Positions 14,846 through 22,668 of a DNA stretch of 49,635 nt are shown piece after piece; the stretch's first letter is position 1, and each line of letters opens with the position of its first letter. The stretch lies in assembly GCA_000993405.1 (NCBI GenBank), contig LBWB01000014.1, positions 1 through 49,635 of the forward strand. The letters run 5' to 3'. The position numbers were made by a program, and so were the translations under genes. The notes beneath the pieces were generated by a model that made no database searches, was not told the origin of the DNA, and worked only from the letters and a program-made list of their open reading frames with translations. This DNA comes from Candidatus Woesebacteria bacterium GW2011_GWB1_39_12 (GTDB lineage: Bacteria > Patescibacteriota > Microgenomatia > UBA8517).

Positions 14846-17509
14846 ATGACCAGAAAAACAAAAAATCGAAAAAGATCGGTTACAAATGGCCAAGGAAAGC
14901 TAACTCTTGATAATTTTAACCCCCCACCCTACGAGAGGGTTTTGAAAAGCATCTCGGCAAAACTTGGCAAAAGTCCAAAACTTCCTAAAGACCTTCCCAA
15001 GGGAGATTGGACCGAGCAAGCTGTGAGGGTTCTTAAAGAAAGATATTTAAGAAAAGACGAAGAAGGACGTGTGATTGAAACCCCGGATGAGATGTGCTGG
15101 CGGGTTGCCTGGGATATAGCCTCAAGCGAAGTTCTTTGGGGTAAGAATAAAAAAGAGGTTAAAGATATTGCCTCGAAATTTTATAAGCTTCTGGCCTCAC
15201 ACGAATTTTTGCCTAACTCTCCAACTTTGATGAACGCAGGAACAGGAAACGGTCTTCAATATTCAGCATGTTTTGTGCTTCCGGTCGAGGATTCTTTGGT
15301 TGGAATTTTTGATGCCATTAAATATCAAGCATTGATTCATCAAACCGGGGGAGGAACGGGTTTTGCCTTTAGCCGTTTGAGACCAAATGGAGCAATGGTT
15401 AAATCCAGTCGCGGCATCGCCTCAGGACCTGTATCTTTTATGAAAATTTTTGATGCGGCGACAAATGAGATTAAACAAGGCGGAAAAAGAAGAGGTGCCA
15501 ATATGGGAATTTTGCGAGTAGACCATCCTGATATTCTGGAATTTATCCATTGTAAAGAGGAAGGTGGAATTACCAATTTTAATATTTCGGTAACAATAAC
15601 AGATGAGTTTATGAAGGCTTATGAAAAAGACGGCGAATATAATCTGATTGACCCCAGAAATAAAGAGGTTGTCGGAAGGCTTTCTGCACGCAAAGTTTTC
15701 GATGAAATAGCTGAAGGTGCTTGGAGGACAGGGGATCCCGGCCTTGTCTTTATCGACAGAATCAATAGAGGGACAGCCAATCCTGTTCCTTCCTTAGGTC
15801 CTGTTGAATCAACGAATCCATGTGGTGAACAGCCTTTATATCCTTACGACTCTTGCAACTTAGGAAGCATCTTTTTGAATAATTTTGTTACAAGTAAAAA
15901 TGAGGTTGACTGGGACAAACTTAAAAGAGTTACACGCTTAAGCGTCAGGTTTTTAGATAGCGTGATAGAAATGAATCCATACCCCCTTGATGATATCCGG
16001 AGAGTATCTCTCGCGATCCGAAGAATCGGGCTTGGAGTAGGCGGATGGGCGGATATGCTTGTCGAACTGGGAATTCCTTATGATTCCGATGAGGCGCTTG
16101 AATTGGGAGAAAAAATTATGAAGATTATTCAAGACGAGGCAGTTTTAGCGAGTCAGGAACTCACAAAGGAAAGGGGACCTTTTCCGATGTTTCCTGTGAG
16201 TATATATAAAGATGAGAAATTTAGGAGAAATTCTACGGTTACAACGATTGCTCCGACAGGTTCAATCTCGATTATTGCAGGTGCTTCGTCCGGAATCGAG
16301 CCTTTGTTTGCAATTGCATATCAGCATATAGTTCGCGATAAACACCTGGACAGAACTCTTACTTTTGTCAATCCAAAATTTGAGAAAGTGGCAAAGGATG
16401 GTGGCTTTTGGACGGATGGGGTAAGAGAAAATGTTGGGGAACACGGTGTCATCCAAGATATAAAAGAAATTCCTTCCGACATACGAAAGATTTTTAGAAC
16501 GGCGCATGAGATTCATCATGACTGGCACATAAAACACCAGGCAGTGTTTCAGAAATACACAGAAAATGCCGTAAGTAAAACTATCAACATGGCCAATAGT
16601 GTTACAGTTAATGACATAAAAGAAGCATACCTTTTAGCTTGGAAAACCGATTGCAAAGGGATAACAGTCTTTCGGGATGGTTGCAAGGATGCACAGGTTC
16701 TTAATTTAGGAGTAAACGGTAAAAAGATAATAGAGGAAAAATTTGAACAAAAACCTGCAGGCATTGCTTTCAGCGAAGTTGATCTAGATGGAGAGACTGT
16801 CCAGGAGCGACCGTTTGTGATAACGGGTTCAACATATAGGCTCGCAACACCGGTTGGGACGGCATTTGTAACCATAAATCAGGATGAGAAGGGCGAGCCT
16901 TTAGAACTTTTTGTTAATGTAGGCAAAGCAGGAAGTGATGTGACCGCCATGGCGGAAGCGCTTGGTCGTACTATTTCTACCTCCTTGAGATTCAGGGGGA
17001 ACCTGAGCAGGCTTGAGCGTGCCAAAGAAATAGCACTTCAACTGGCAGGAATTGGTGGAAGGCGCTCGGTTGGGTTCGGTCCTAATAAAATACTCTCCCT
17101 GCCCGATGCGGTTTCCTATGCTTTATCAAAGCACTTCAACTTTAAGGTCAATGGATTTATATTGGATGAGAAGACTTACACGAATGGCCAAGGGGTTTAT
17201 TTAGATGGGGAGACGAAAAATGTTGATGCTAAAGCTGGGATCCAGTCGGACTTAGCTGGAGCTGTTATGTCGGCACAAAATCCTGCTCGCCAGGTCCCGC
17301 CTCCGGCGGGAGATGACCACACAACGGCTTCGGCTGAGTTCAACTTGACCCCAGCAGAGTCGGGCTCGGCACCAGCTGATCAGCTTCCTTTGGATTCTCC
17401 CCAGGCTGGGGTGGGCGGGAGAGATATCTGTCCTTCTTGCGGGGCAAGCGCCTACGTTTATGAAGAAGGTTGTGCCAAATGCTTCTCCTGTGGATACTCT
17501 GAGTGTTAA
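14846..17509 (+). CDS. nrdJ: Adenosylcobalamin-dependent ribonucleotide reductase (class II)
   Basis: 887 residues; reduces ribonucleotides to deoxyribonucleotides using AdoCbl instead of a diiron subunit. Visible are SACFVLPVEDS (redox Cys near 141), the catalytic NPCGEQPLYPYDSCNLGS near 325, TGGGTGFAFSRLRP, and APTGSISIIAG. A C-terminal zinc-ribbon-like tail has CPSCG...CAKCFSCGYSEC. The linker before it (about residues 795-855) is unusually GC-rich, Ala/Pro-rich and contains a perfect palindrome (17295-17311), which suggests inserted repeat DNA. No SD is visible. Downstream pduO would supply the cofactor form. Confidence 0.95.
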   Translation: MTRKTKNRKRSVTNGQGKLTLDNFNPPPYERVLKSISAKLGKSPKLPKDLPKGDWTEQAVRVLKERYLRKDEEGRVIETPDEMCWRVAWDIASSEVLWGKNKKEVKDIASKFYKLLASHEFLPNSPTLMNAGTGNGLQYSACFVLPVEDSLVGIFDAIKYQALIHQTGGGTGFAFSRLRPNGAMVKSSRGIASGPVSFMKIFDAATNEIKQGGKRRGANMGILRVDHPDILEFIHCKEEGGITNFNISVTITDEFMKAYEKDGEYNLIDPRNKEVVGRLSARKVFDEIAEGAWRTGDPGLVFIDRINRGTANPVPSLGPVESTNPCGEQPLYPYDSCNLGSIFLNNFVTSKNEVDWDKLKRVTRLSVRFLDSVIEMNPYPLDDIRRVSLAIRRIGLGVGGWADMLVELGIPYDSDEALELGEKIMKIIQDEAVLASQELTKERGPFPMFPVSIYKDEKFRRNSTVTTIAPTGSISIIAGASSGIEPLFAIAYQHIVRDKHLDRTLTFVNPKFEKVAKDGGFWTDGVRENVGEHGVIQDIKEIPSDIRKIFRTAHEIHHDWHIKHQAVFQKYTENAVSKTINMANSVTVNDIKEAYLLAWKTDCKGITVFRDGCKDAQVLNLGVNGKKIIEEKFEQKPAGIAFSEVDLDGETVQERPFVITGSTYRLATPVGTAFVTINQDEKGEPLELFVNVGKAGSDVTAMAEALGRTISTSLRFRGNLSRLERAKEIALQLAGIGGRRSVGFGPNKILSLPDAVSYALSKHFNFKVNGFILDEKTYTNGQGVYLDGETKNVDAKAGIQSDLAGAVMSAQNPARQVPPPAGDDHTTASAEFNLTPAESGSAPADQLPLDSPQAGVGGRDICPSCGASAYVYEEGCAKCFSCGYSEC
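17295..17311 (+). repeat. In-frame palindrome in the nrdJ linker
   Basis: TCCCGCC-TCC-GGCGGGA, a perfect 7-bp stem encoding part of RQVPPPAGDD. It is far richer in GC than the surrounding gene. It lies in a variable linker before the C-terminal Cys tail, so the insertion would be tolerated. Confidence 0.6.
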
Positions 17510-17564
17510 ATTTTAGTTTTTATGGTCTGAAATAATTAAATAAAACAAAAGACTTGCCTGCCCA

Positions 17565-17620
17565 CTTGTCTGTGAGGCAGACAAGATAGAAAGGAGGCAG
17601 CTGAAAGGCTGCCTGTTTTG
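17565..17620 (+). terminator. Two hairpins after nrdJ, the second terminator-like
   Basis: Hairpin 1: CTTGTCTG (17565-17572) / CAGACAAG (17578-17585), loop TGAGG. Hairpin 2: AGGCAGC (17595-17601) / GCTGCCT (17608-17614), followed by GTTTTG, which resembles an intrinsic terminator. The second ends 8 nt before the next start codon. Both are GC-rich like the palindromic elements elsewhere and could be repeat copies instead. Confidence 0.5.
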
Positions 17621-17622
17621 TA

Positions 17623-18534
17623 ATGAAAAATAGAAACATCGACCCAGAGGAACTTTATAAGGATACGAAGAAGAAGTTGATATGGGCTCCCGTCTATCCT
17701 ATTTTAGTGAGACTTAGTAAAAAGGGACAGACTATATTTATGATTGTCGTGATTATTTTTGTATTTTTTATTATAGCAACTTGGCTTTTGTTTGATGATC
17801 AAATTAAGAAAAAGGCAAATGCCGTCCTAGGAGTGGATACGGGTGAAAAAATCCTAGAGAAAGGTGATGAGTCTCATAGCGATAATAACCTAGCTAAAGA
17901 TAATATAGAGAAAGATCGGATAGATAATAAATGTAAAGGTGCGCAATTCGGCATATTCAGCGACTATTTCGAACCAGTTGGAAATGAAAGATTTTACAAG
18001 GAAGAAGTGGGAGTTTCGGCTCGAAACACAGAATATTATCAGGCTTCGTACAAAAGTAACTGGGCCTGTAATATACCTTTTGTTGCGCAGGTAGTTGCGA
18101 TTCCTTTATCGGGCCAGTCTTTTGGATTGTTTTTTGAGTACGAAGACGTTTTTAGGGTCTTGGTGGGAGATGGAGACAGGGTTACATTAAAGGTGGAGCA
18201 GAATAAACTGAAGGATAGAAAAAGTGAATGGCAACCAGTTCTTGATAAAGATGGCAAAGAAAGGCAAAAACTGGGAAACCAGATCGCGGATGGAGAAGAA
18301 GTTACACTCGAAATTAAAGTAAAAGAGAGCGACGGGAAGATTGTTTTACACATAAATGTTTACCACTCAAAGTTTCAAAATGTGGAACCATTTGACTACG
18401 TTTTTACCCCTAACGCAATTAATATCCAAGCCCCACAGCCGAGGAATTTTAGAGTTGGTCTTAATGATTTTAGATTTAAGGGAACAGGATCTGTTTTAGA
18501 CTTAAAGACTTTATCTGTTGATGAGAGGGAATGA
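17623..18534 (+). CDS. Membrane-anchored protein with a beta-rich extracytoplasmic domain
   Basis: 303 residues. A cytoplasmic head, one TM segment (about 38-60: TIFMIVVIIFVFFIIATWLLF), a charged linker, then a ~190-residue beta-rich domain (FSDYFEPVGNERFYKEEVG, SFGLFFEYEDVFRVLVGDGD, FRVGLNDFRF near the end). The pattern recalls concanavalin/LamG-like lectin folds, but I cannot assign a family. It lies between nrdJ and pduO. Function unknown. Confidence 0.7.
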   Translation: MKNRNIDPEELYKDTKKKLIWAPVYPILVRLSKKGQTIFMIVVIIFVFFIIATWLLFDDQIKKKANAVLGVDTGEKILEKGDESHSDNNLAKDNIEKDRIDNKCKGAQFGIFSDYFEPVGNERFYKEEVGVSARNTEYYQASYKSNWACNIPFVAQVVAIPLSGQSFGLFFEYEDVFRVLVGDGDRVTLKVEQNKLKDRKSEWQPVLDKDGKERQKLGNQIADGEEVTLEIKVKESDGKIVLHINVYHSKFQNVEPFDYVFTPNAINIQAPQPRNFRVGLNDFRFKGTGSVLDLKTLSVDERE

Positions 18535-18545
18535 TAGAATAGCCT

Positions 18546-19097
18546 ATGGTTATTTATACAAAACGTGGTGATAAAGGAGAGACGAGTATATTTGACGAGA
18601 ATTCAGCTCAAAGAACTAGAATTTCCAAAGATTCTTTAAAAGTTGAAGCTCTCGGTGCAATTGACGAATTAAATAGTTTTTTGGGAGTAGTGAAATCGAA
18701 TACTGGTGATAAAAAATTACAAAGGACACTCGGCGAAATTCAAAGAAATCTTTTTACGATAGGTTCAATTACCGCTGGCTCAAAGTTGAAATTTTCCTCA
18801 GCTCAAACTAAAAAGCTGGAAAAAATGATTGATAATCTTGAAGGGAAATTACCTGTCTTAAAGAACTTTGTAGTTCCGGGAGGGACGGTTATTGCAAGTA
18901 ATCTTCAATATGCCCGCGCTCTGTCTCGTCGTGCAGAACGCCGCGTAGTTGCCTTGGATAGATTGGAGAAAGTTCGACCCCAAATCTTGACATTTCTGAA
19001 TCGTCTTTCGGATGCGTTTTTTATGCTAGCAAGGCAGGAAAACTATAAAGTCGGGGTGAAGGATGAAGTGTGGGTGGGAAGAAAAGGGAGTAACTAA
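18546..19097 (+). CDS. pduO: PduO-type ATP:cob(I)alamin adenosyltransferase
   Basis: 183 residues. Contains the family signatures TKRGDKGETSIFDENSAQRT (ATP-binding N-terminus), KVEALGAIDELNSFLG, VPGGT, ARALSRRAERRVVALD and FLNRLSDAFFMLARQENY. It transfers the adenosyl group of ATP to cob(I)alamin, making coenzyme B12. No corrin biosynthesis gene is in the window, so it most likely salvages imported cobalamin for NrdJ 1 kb upstream. An extended -10 TGATAGAAT (18532-18540) lies 5 nt before the ATG. Confidence 0.95.
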   Translation: MVIYTKRGDKGETSIFDENSAQRTRISKDSLKVEALGAIDELNSFLGVVKSNTGDKKLQRTLGEIQRNLFTIGSITAGSKLKFSSAQTKKLEKMIDNLEGKLPVLKNFVVPGGTVIASNLQYARALSRRAERRVVALDRLEKVRPQILTFLNRLSDAFFMLARQENYKVGVKDEVWVGRKGSN

Positions 19098-19128
19098 TTT
19101 TACTAATCGGGTGTTACAATAAATTTAT

Positions 19129-19509
19129 ATGAGCGCCGTTGAAACTAAAGATCAGTTGCCGCAAATACCAATTCCAAAAGATATAGAAACACGTGCAGAG
19201 GAGCTTCCGGAGGAAGTTGAGGCGATAGAACGTGGAGTCAGTAGAACTCAAGTTCAAGCAAATGTGAAAATGCCGACTGATGATATAGCTAAAGTGTTGA
19301 CACAGACTCCACCAACCCAAACGGCCATGGTAACCATTCCTGCTAGCCCTCAGCAACTCACAGACTGGTCTAAAGGCTCTCCGACTAGCGCTCTAACCTG
19401 GCTTGCTTACTTTTGGCTGAGAATTATTAAAAAAGCGCTTCATTTTGGCTGGAGAATTGTTGAAAGAGTGAAGGGGGGAGGCGAGATAGATGCTAACAAG
19501 CCAGTTTGA
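19129..19509 (+). CDS. Small protein paired with the VirD4-like ATPase
   Basis: 126 residues: an acidic, Pro/Thr-rich N-terminus and one short hydrophobic amphipathic stretch (LTWLAYFWLRIIKKALHFGW) near the end. It overlaps the ATPase gene by 20 nt, implying coupled translation and a shared function, perhaps a membrane partner. An extended -10 (TGTTACAAT, 19112-19120) precedes it by 8 nt. No known family recognised. Confidence 0.65.
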   Translation: MSAVETKDQLPQIPIPKDIETRAEELPEEVEAIERGVSRTQVQANVKMPTDDIAKVLTQTPPTQTAMVTIPASPQQLTDWSKGSPTSALTWLAYFWLRIIKKALHFGWRIVERVKGGGEIDANKPV

Positions 19510-21823
19510 TCTAACTTTCTTTTTCATAACACTATTTTTGTCAGGAGTTTTTATCTTTGCTCTGACAATCGCAGCAATTTTTCTTATGACTCTTTTGAAA
19601 GGCAGGGGACGAGAGGAGCGATCAGTTGACTCGGTTCTTCTACAGGTTGCTGTTCCAAAAGGAAATGAAGTAAAGATCGACGCCATTGAACAGATGTTTA
19701 GTTCTTTATATTCTGTTAAAAAAGGCGGCTGGAAGCAAAAATACTCGACCCAACCTACAATCTCTTTCGAGGTTGTTGCCAGACTAGAAGATATAAGATT
19801 TTACGTTTGGACGCCAAAACCTTTTCAGGATTTAATTGAAAAGCAGATTAATGGTGCTTATCCTGACGCAGAAATAACAGAAGTTGATGAGTATAATATT
19901 TTTCCGGAAAATGCAAAAGTTGCCTATAAATCCCTTCAACTGAAGAAGGATAATTTCTATCCTTTAAAAACTTTTCGTGATTTACCGACAGATCCTTTGG
20001 CGGCTCTTACATCGGCTCTGGCCAAAATGGGGAGTGATGAGGCGGCGGCAATACAGATACTTATTTCACCGGCGGAGAGTGATTGGCAGAAAGCCGGAAG
20101 CGGCTTTGTTTCATCAACCAAAAAACAAGAATCAGATCCTGAAAAAGCAAAATTTGCAGTGCCTGCGAAAACCCTGGAAGGAGTAGAGAATAAAGTTTCA
20201 AAGCCGGGTTTCGAAACTTCAATTAGGATTATTTGTGTTTCCCCAGACGAAGCGTCAGCAAATGCCCACCTAACAAATATTATGAGTGGATTTCAGCAGT
20301 TTTCAGGAGACCTTAACGGGTTTACGAGTCGTAAGATTCGAAGAAAGGGAGCATTTATTGAAGATTTTCTTTATCGTTATCAGCCTCTATACCACCTTTG
20401 GGGGAATAGAGTTTCAATTCTTAATTCAGAGGAGCTCGCCACAATTTTTCATTTTCCGAATAAGCTTATTACGACTCCACACATCCATTGGTTATATGCC
20501 AAGCGTGCTCCCGCTCCCCAAGAGATTCCTACAGAAGGTACTTTTTTGGGTACAAGTACATACCGCGGGATTAAAAGACCTGTATATATATCTGATTTAG
20601 ATAGAATGCAGCATATGTATGTCATAGGAAAAACAGGGACGGGAAAATCCGAGTTTCTCAAAGACCTAGTAATGCAAGATATCAAAAAAGGAGCCGGAGT
20701 CTGCTTCATTGATCCGCACGGAGACGCGGTAGAGGAGCTTTTACTGCTTATTCCGCCGGAACGAGCCGAAGACGTCATTTATTTTAACCCTTCTGATTCG
20801 GAGAGACCCATGGGTCTTAATCTTTTAGAAGCTAAGACAGAAGACGAAAAGCACTTCGCGGCAACGGCCGTAATAAACATGATGTATAAACTTTTTGACC
20901 CTTATAAAACCGGAATAGTTGGCCCGAGATTCGAACACGCGGTCAGAAACGCAATGCTTACCGCAATGAGCGAGGACGGTTCAACTTTTGTCGAGGTGAT
21001 GAGAATTTTGACCGACTCCCGCTTTGTCCAGGAACTTTTACCAAAAGTAACAGACCCGATTGTCAGGCGTTATTGGACCGATCAAATTGCCCAAACTGCA
21101 GACTTTCACAAGTCAGAGGTACTCGATTATATTACTTCAAAATTCGGGAGATTCGTAACCAATAAGATGATCAGAAATATAATTGGCCAGTCTCAGTCCT
21201 CATTTTCTTTCAGAGACGTTATGGATTCAGGGAAAATTCTTTTTATAAATCTTTCTAAAGGAACGATTGGAGAGGAAAATTCAAGCTTTTTAGGACTGGT
21301 ACTCGTGCCAAGAATCTTGATGGCAGCAATGAGCAGAACCGATATTCCAAAGGAGGAAAGACGGCCGTTTTATCTTTATGTCGACGAGTTTCAGAATTTT
21401 GCAACTCCTGATTTTGCGGTCATTCTATCCGAGGCCAGAAAGTATTCTCTGGCGCTTTGTGTTGCAAATCAATTTATAGGTCAGGTCGAAGAGGAGGTTA
21501 AGAATGCAGTCTTTGGTAACGTCGGGACAATAATTTCATATAGAATTGGTGTAACCGACGCAAACTACCTTCAACACGAGTTTACCCCTGTTTTTGGAGA
21601 AGATGATCTTCTGAATGTTGAAAAATACCATGTTTTTATTAAGACGATTGTCAGGAACGAACCCGTTCCTCCATTTTCTATGGATCTTTTAAAAGACATT
21701 CAAAAGATTAAAGCTATGGAAAACCCCAAAATTGCAGGGATCATTAAAGAGATGAGCAGGTTAAAATACGGCCGCGACGCAAAGTTGGTTGAGAGCGAAA
21801 TTACACGAAGAGCAAAACTCTAG
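19490..21823 (+). CDS. VirD4/TraG-like conjugation-type ATPase
   Basis: 777 residues. An N-terminal TM segment (LTFFFITLFLSGVFIFALTIA), then a ~330-residue region unlike classical VirD4, then a RecA-like ATPase: Walker A GKTGTGKS near residue 380, FIDPHGD, Walker B LYVDEFQNFATPDF near 628, and an arginine-finger/QFIGQ region. It belongs with type IV secretion coupling-protein/TraM-like ATPases (hexameric DNA or protein pumps at the membrane). No relaxase or VirB genes are nearby, so a substrate other than a conjugative plasmid, such as a DNA-uptake or pilus role, is possible. Confidence 0.85.
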   Translation: MLTSQFDLTFFFITLFLSGVFIFALTIAAIFLMTLLKGRGREERSVDSVLLQVAVPKGNEVKIDAIEQMFSSLYSVKKGGWKQKYSTQPTISFEVVARLEDIRFYVWTPKPFQDLIEKQINGAYPDAEITEVDEYNIFPENAKVAYKSLQLKKDNFYPLKTFRDLPTDPLAALTSALAKMGSDEAAAIQILISPAESDWQKAGSGFVSSTKKQESDPEKAKFAVPAKTLEGVENKVSKPGFETSIRIICVSPDEASANAHLTNIMSGFQQFSGDLNGFTSRKIRRKGAFIEDFLYRYQPLYHLWGNRVSILNSEELATIFHFPNKLITTPHIHWLYAKRAPAPQEIPTEGTFLGTSTYRGIKRPVYISDLDRMQHMYVIGKTGTGKSEFLKDLVMQDIKKGAGVCFIDPHGDAVEELLLLIPPERAEDVIYFNPSDSERPMGLNLLEAKTEDEKHFAATAVINMMYKLFDPYKTGIVGPRFEHAVRNAMLTAMSEDGSTFVEVMRILTDSRFVQELLPKVTDPIVRRYWTDQIAQTADFHKSEVLDYITSKFGRFVTNKMIRNIIGQSQSSFSFRDVMDSGKILFINLSKGTIGEENSSFLGLVLVPRILMAAMSRTDIPKEERRPFYLYVDEFQNFATPDFAVILSEARKYSLALCVANQFIGQVEEEVKNAVFGNVGTIISYRIGVTDANYLQHEFTPVFGEDDLLNVEKYHVFIKTIVRNEPVPPFSMDLLKDIQKIKAMENPKIAGIIKEMSRLKYGRDAKLVESEITRRAKL

Positions 21824-21827
21824 GGTC

Positions 21828-21860
21828 AAGTAGTTAGTAGTTGGTAGTAAGTAGTTAGCA
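21828..21860 (+). repeat. Word-like short repeat (TAGT-type)
   Basis: Imperfect tandem of AGTAGTTAGTAGTTGGTAGT and so on, directly after the ATPase stop. It is one of many low-complexity repeats of 6-12-nt words in the window, both intergenic and coding. Confidence 0.7.
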
Positions 21861-21885
21861 AGAAAGCATTAAAATTCAAATTTCT

Positions 21886-21915
21886 TTGATACTTCAACTT
21901 AAGCTTTGCTATAAT
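21886..21915 (+). promoter_or_regulatory. Promoter of the nested tRNA locus
   Basis: TTGATA (21886-21891), 18-nt spacer, TATAAT (21910-21915). Transcription would start near 21922, just before the 5' half of the outer tRNA, so the whole nested locus would be one transcript. Confidence 0.65.
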
Positions 21916-21925
21916 AGCTCCACAA

Positions 21926-22113
21926 GTGCCTGTAGTTCACTGGCAGAACGCGATCCTTATGACAAAAATCTGGGCGTGTAGCTCAGTGGTAGAGCGCTAC
22001 TCTTATAAAGTAGATGTCCATGGTTCGAATCCATGCACGCCCACAGATTTTTGACATGTCAAACTGCGTTTGTCATAAGATCGATGTACTTGGTTCGACT
22101 CCAAGCAGGCGCA
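21926..22113 (+). tRNA. Interrupted tRNA (CAU anticodon if rejoined) with another tRNA inside its anticodon loop
   Basis: The 5' half (21926-21957) gives acceptor GTGCCTG, D-arm GTTC/GAAC, anticodon 5' stem CGATC and loop bases CT. The 3' half (22074-22113) gives CATAA, GATCG, variable ATGTA, T-arm CTTGG/CCAAG around TTCGACT, acceptor CAGGCGC and discriminator A. Rejoined they form a 72-nt cloverleaf with all stems paired and loop CTCATAA (anticodon CAU; Met, or Ile decoded via lysidine). The 116-nt insert is bounded by CTTATGACAAA (21956-21966) and its exact reverse complement (22069-22079), and holds a complete tRNA-Ile. Base pair 15-48 (C-A) is unusual. Whether the halves are spliced is unknown. 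Confidence 0.7.
21972..22043 (+). tRNA. tRNA-Ile(UAU), nested inside the outer tRNA
   Basis: A complete 72-nt cloverleaf: acceptor GGGCGTG/CACGCCC, D-arm GCTC/GAGC, anticodon stem CTACT/AGTAG with loop CTTATAA (anticodon UAU at 22004-22006), T-arm CATGG/CCATG around TTCGAAT, discriminator A. CCA is not encoded. The acceptor helix is continued by CAAAAATCT (21963-21971) pairing with AGATTTTTG (22045-22053). UAU reads AUA directly; most bacteria use a lysidine-modified CAU tRNA for AUA. Confidence 0.93.
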
Positions 22114-22126
22114 CTAGAGGATAAAC

Positions 22127-22363
22127 ATGTTTGGAAGACGAAGAACAGTTGAAGAAAGAGTTGAGAGAAATAATGAGGGTGTTGGGGGGGAACAAATAGG
22201 TACCCAAATTCCTCTGAAGACTCTTCAAAGATTACGTGATATGGGACTAAAAGCTGAAGGGATACTTCCAAAAGACCATCCATTCTATGAGGAACTTCAC
22301 GGTGATCTCGAAGAGTTTGATGAAGATTTAAACGTCCTAATTCGTAAACGAAAAGAAGGTTAA
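22127..22363 (+). CDS. Small hypothetical protein
   Basis: 78 residues, charged, no TM segment: MFGRRRTVEERVERNNEG, then LKTLQRLRDMGLKAEGILPK and an acidic EELHGDLEEFDEDLN. It starts 14 nt after the end of the outer tRNA and may share its transcript. It looks coding from its amphipathic pattern, but no family is recognised. Confidence 0.55.
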   Translation: MFGRRRTVEERVERNNEGVGGEQIGTQIPLKTLQRLRDMGLKAEGILPKDHPFYEELHGDLEEFDEDLNVLIRKRKEG

Positions 22364-22380
22364 AATTTCTCCAAAACCAC

Positions 22381-22512
22381 ACAAAATACAGTATATATTT
22401 AGATGGTTTTCAAAAAAATAAGTTTATCGACACCCCTGAAGATATTCTTAAGTATATTGCGACTCTTCGCGAGAAAAAATACAAAGGTGAAGAAATTCTA
22501 CGAATCATTTAA
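22381..22512 (+). pseudogene. ORF remnant without a start codon
   Basis: An open frame ending in TAA at 22510-22512 translates as YSIYLDGFQKNKFIDTPEDI followed by LKYIATLREKKYKGEEILRII. It reads like a real helical protein tail but has no ATG/GTG/TTG upstream in frame before the preceding gene. Together with 22525-22668 it fills the 300-nt gap between 22363 and the recombinase. Likely a decayed gene or one with an unusual start. Confidence 0.35.
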
Positions 22513-22524
22513 AGGGCAATTGAT

Positions 22525-22668
22525 ATGACCCACGACTATATAGTCAACCTTTATTTTGAAAGAGCTCATATATTTCAGCTTATCTATATGACCGAGCGGG
22601 ATAAGCTTAAAAAGGGGAATAACAAGAAAAAGATAGATGCATTGAAGAAGTCGTTAGAAAGAGTTTAA
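22525..22668 (+). CDS. 47-residue hypothetical protein
   Basis: ATG at 22525, stop TAA at 22666-22668. The translation MTHDYIVNLYFERAHIFQLI continues into a Lys-rich tail (RDKLKKGNNKKKIDALKKSL). It is amphipathic and helical. It overlaps the 3' end of the convergent recombinase gene by 4 nt. It may be a detached part of the upstream remnant. Function unknown. Confidence 0.4.
   Translation: MTHDYIVNLYFERAHIFQLIYMTERDKLKKGNNKKKIDALKKSLERV

Noticed and set aside
22050-22063. Perfect palindrome TTTGACATGTCAAA as a dif or phage att site
   Set aside because: It lies inside the tRNA insert and is fully explained as part of the extended inner and outer helices; it lacks the two-arm 28-bp dif layout.
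21958-22073. Group I intron or archaeal bulge-helix-bulge intron in the outer tRNA
   Set aside because: The insert is only 116 nt and mostly a tRNA, leaving no room for a group I core; the flanking helix is continuous without two 3-nt bulges.
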